DNA of 6,541 nucleotides from Treponema sp. (GTDB lineage Bacteria; Spirochaetota; Spirochaetia; Treponematales; Breznakiellaceae): the NCBI GenBank assembly GCA_031271075.1, contig JAISWN010000257.1:1-6541 (forward strand), given 5' to 3'. Shown one piece after another: positions 5,371 to 6,541 of this stretch (within the stretch, counting starts at the first letter, position 1; each line of letters begins with the position of its first letter). The notes beneath the pieces are model-generated. The model made no database searches, had not been told where the DNA came from, and saw only the letters and a program-made list of their open reading frames with translations. Both the position numbers and the translations under genes were made by a program.

Positions 5371-6541
5371 TTATCTTGATCCCAACAATGAGGAACTGCT
5401 TAAGGATTTTTTCAGCGAAGCCCAGATGCAGGTTGATACCCTGGAGCAGAACATTCTGGTTCTGGAAAACGAAGGGGGTAACAAGGACTCGGTAGACGAG
5501 ATCTTCCGGGCCGCTCATACCTTAAAGGGCGGTTCCGCTACGGTGGAGATGATGGAACTTTCCCATTTTACCCACCTGGTGGAAGATGTGCTGGACGCAA
5601 TCCGTTCGGATCAACTGGGAATAAACGAGGATGTGGTGGACATCCTTCTCTCCGCTATAGATGTCATTAAAGCCATGCTGGGCAAACGCATGGAAGGGGC
5701 GGTTTACCAGGAAGACACCTCCGAGATCGAGGGCCGCCTCTCCGCCCTGCTTCCCGAGGGGGCAAAGAGCAAAAAAAATTCCGCCAGCGCCGCCAAGGCA
5801 GCCGCGAAACCCGCCCCCCCGGCTCCCAAGCCCGCCCCGGCCGCTCCTTCCCCCGCCGGGCCTTCCACGGGAACCCTGAGCAACGCGGAACTACAGGAAC
5901 TGCGGGAATCGGTGAAGGACGGTATGCCCATCTACAAGGTTTCCGTGCGCTTTGATCAGAACAGCCTGATGAATACGGTTGGGGGTATCCAGGTATACGC
6001 CGCCCTCAAAGGGGACGGAACGGTACTGCGTACCAGCCCGGATTTTGAAGCCCTTTACGAAGATAATTTCTTTCCCGTGGTGGATTATTACTACGCCACC
6101 GCCAAAAGTGCTGAGGATATCCGGAAATACGTGTCTATCCCCGATGTTACCCTTGACGCGGACATTACCAATATCAGCCAGATCCAGGGGGCCCCAAAAG
6201 CAGCGGCCGCTCCCCGGCCTGCCGCCCCTCCCGAGCCCGCCCCCGCTCCCCAGCCCGAGGCTGCATCTCAGCCCTCCGTCCCGGCAGGGGCCGCCAAGTC
6301 CGCCGCCGGCTCCGCGGAAGACGCCAAGAAGGCGGGGAAAGAAGCGGGCTCCATCCTCCGGGTGGATTCCAAACGTATCGACGATCTCCTCAACTTAGTT
6401 TCCGAGACGGTTATCACCAAGGCCACTTTCAACCAGATCAACCTCCAATTCAACGATATGCTTACGGAACTCCACGAGCTGGAGAACAAGTACCGGGAGA
6501 AGATCAAGAGCCTCTTTGATAAACTCCCCGATTACCTGGAC
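5363..6541 (+). CDS. cheA: Chemotaxis sensor histidine kinase CheA, N-terminal part (3' end cut by window edge)
   Basis: CheA is the cytoplasmic kinase of the chemoreceptor array: it autophosphorylates and passes phosphate to CheY (motor control) and CheB. The 393 codons in view run open to the edge. The P1/Hpt domain (about 1-115) has phospho-accepting His52 in RAAHTLKGGSATVEM. A Pro/Ala/Lys-rich linker (about 134-174) follows, then the CheY-docking P2 domain (about 190-273, starting IYKVSVRFDQN), a second Pro/Ala-rich linker (about 276-330), and the start of the P3 dimerisation helices (RVDSKRIDDLLNLVSE from 333). P4 (ATPase) and P5 (CheW-like) lie beyond the edge. The sequence looks spirochaetal; in Treponema pallidum cheA heads a cheA-cheW-cheX-cheY operon, so cheW may follow. 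ATG 5363 gives the familiar MSDYLDPNN start but has no Shine-Dalgarno. In-frame TTG 5339 is an alternative that would add LCIHIYLI. An A8 tract lies in the first linker. Confidence 0.97.
   Translation, partial: MSDYLDPNNEELLKDFFSEAQMQVDTLEQNILVLENEGGNKDSVDEIFRAAHTLKGGSATVEMMELSHFTHLVEDVLDAIRSDQLGINEDVVDILLSAIDVIKAMLGKRMEGAVYQEDTSEIEGRLSALLPEGAKSKKNSASAAKAAAKPAPPAPKPAPAAPSPAGPSTGTLSNAELQELRESVKDGMPIYKVSVRFDQNSLMNTVGGIQVYAALKGDGTVLRTSPDFEALYEDNFFPVVDYYYATAKSAEDIRKYVSIPDVTLDADITNISQIQGAPKAAAAPRPAAPPEPAPAPQPEAASQPSVPAGAAKSAAGSAEDAKKAGKEAGSILRVDSKRIDDLLNLVSETVITKATFNQINLQFNDMLTELHELENKYREKIKSLFDKLPDYLD
5771..5778 (+). repeat. A8 homopolymer within the cheA P1-P2 linker
   Basis: Eight consecutive A residues fall in codons for Lys-Lys-Asn at about residues 137-139, immediately after the P1 domain. 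They stand out in an otherwise GC-rich gene. Loss of one A would bring in the +1 frame, which closes at TGA 5877-5879. The tract is seen directly; a slippage role is only a possibility. Confidence 0.6.

Noticed and set aside
1..6541. Search by eye for tRNA or rRNA genes, CRISPR arrays, insertion sequences, prophage or defence genes
   Set aside because: Nearly all sequence is accounted for by five housekeeping or chemotaxis genes; no repeats of the needed kind, transposase motifs or RNA-gene landmarks were seen.

Overview
This 6.5 kb window is ordinary, densely packed chromosomal DNA, GC-rich by eye. It holds two divergent gene blocks separated by about 81 bases. The organism is most likely a spirochaete of the Treponema/Spirochaeta group. 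The main reason is the chemotaxis kinase at the right end: its N-terminus (MSDYLDPNNEELLKDFF), its HTLKGGSATVEM phosphorylation-site segment and its LLNLVSETVITKATFNQ dimerisation segment all look like treponemal CheA. This placement comes from remembered family sequences, not from a search.

Minus strand, 3189 down to 1: a tight lysC-dapB-dapA operon. Aspartokinase (lysC) is followed by dihydrodipicolinate reductase (dapB) through a 4-base ATGA start/stop overlap. dapB is followed by dihydrodipicolinate synthase (dapA) after 7 bases. dapA runs off the left edge and probably lacks only its last few codons. The three enzymes cover the first step of the aspartate pathway and the two steps that commit carbon to diaminopimelate and lysine. 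asd, which supplies aspartate semialdehyde between them, is not in the window. The aspartokinase has the lysine-binding-type ACT domains and strongly resembles the monofunctional plant/chloroplast enzyme.

Plus strand, 3271 to 6541: first a complete RNase II-family exoribonuclease with all four catalytic aspartates. Its N-terminal half is of the cyanobacterial/Deinococcus type, with a winged-helix region in place of cold-shock domains. After a 79-base AT-richer gap comes cheA, whose first 393 codons (P1, P2 and the start of P3) are present before the right edge. cheA has no clear Shine-Dalgarno sequence. The gap contains a candidate promoter placed almost on top of the start codon, and also a possible nine-codon leader ORF overlapping the start.

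No RNA genes, mobile elements, CRISPR arrays or attachment sites were seen. I found no convincing undescribed system. The points most worth checking are the cheA start region, an A8 tract in the cheA P1-P2 linker, the plant-like aspartokinase, and an Ala/Gly-rich insertion in DapA. The many long open frames antisense to the real genes look like high-GC artefacts.
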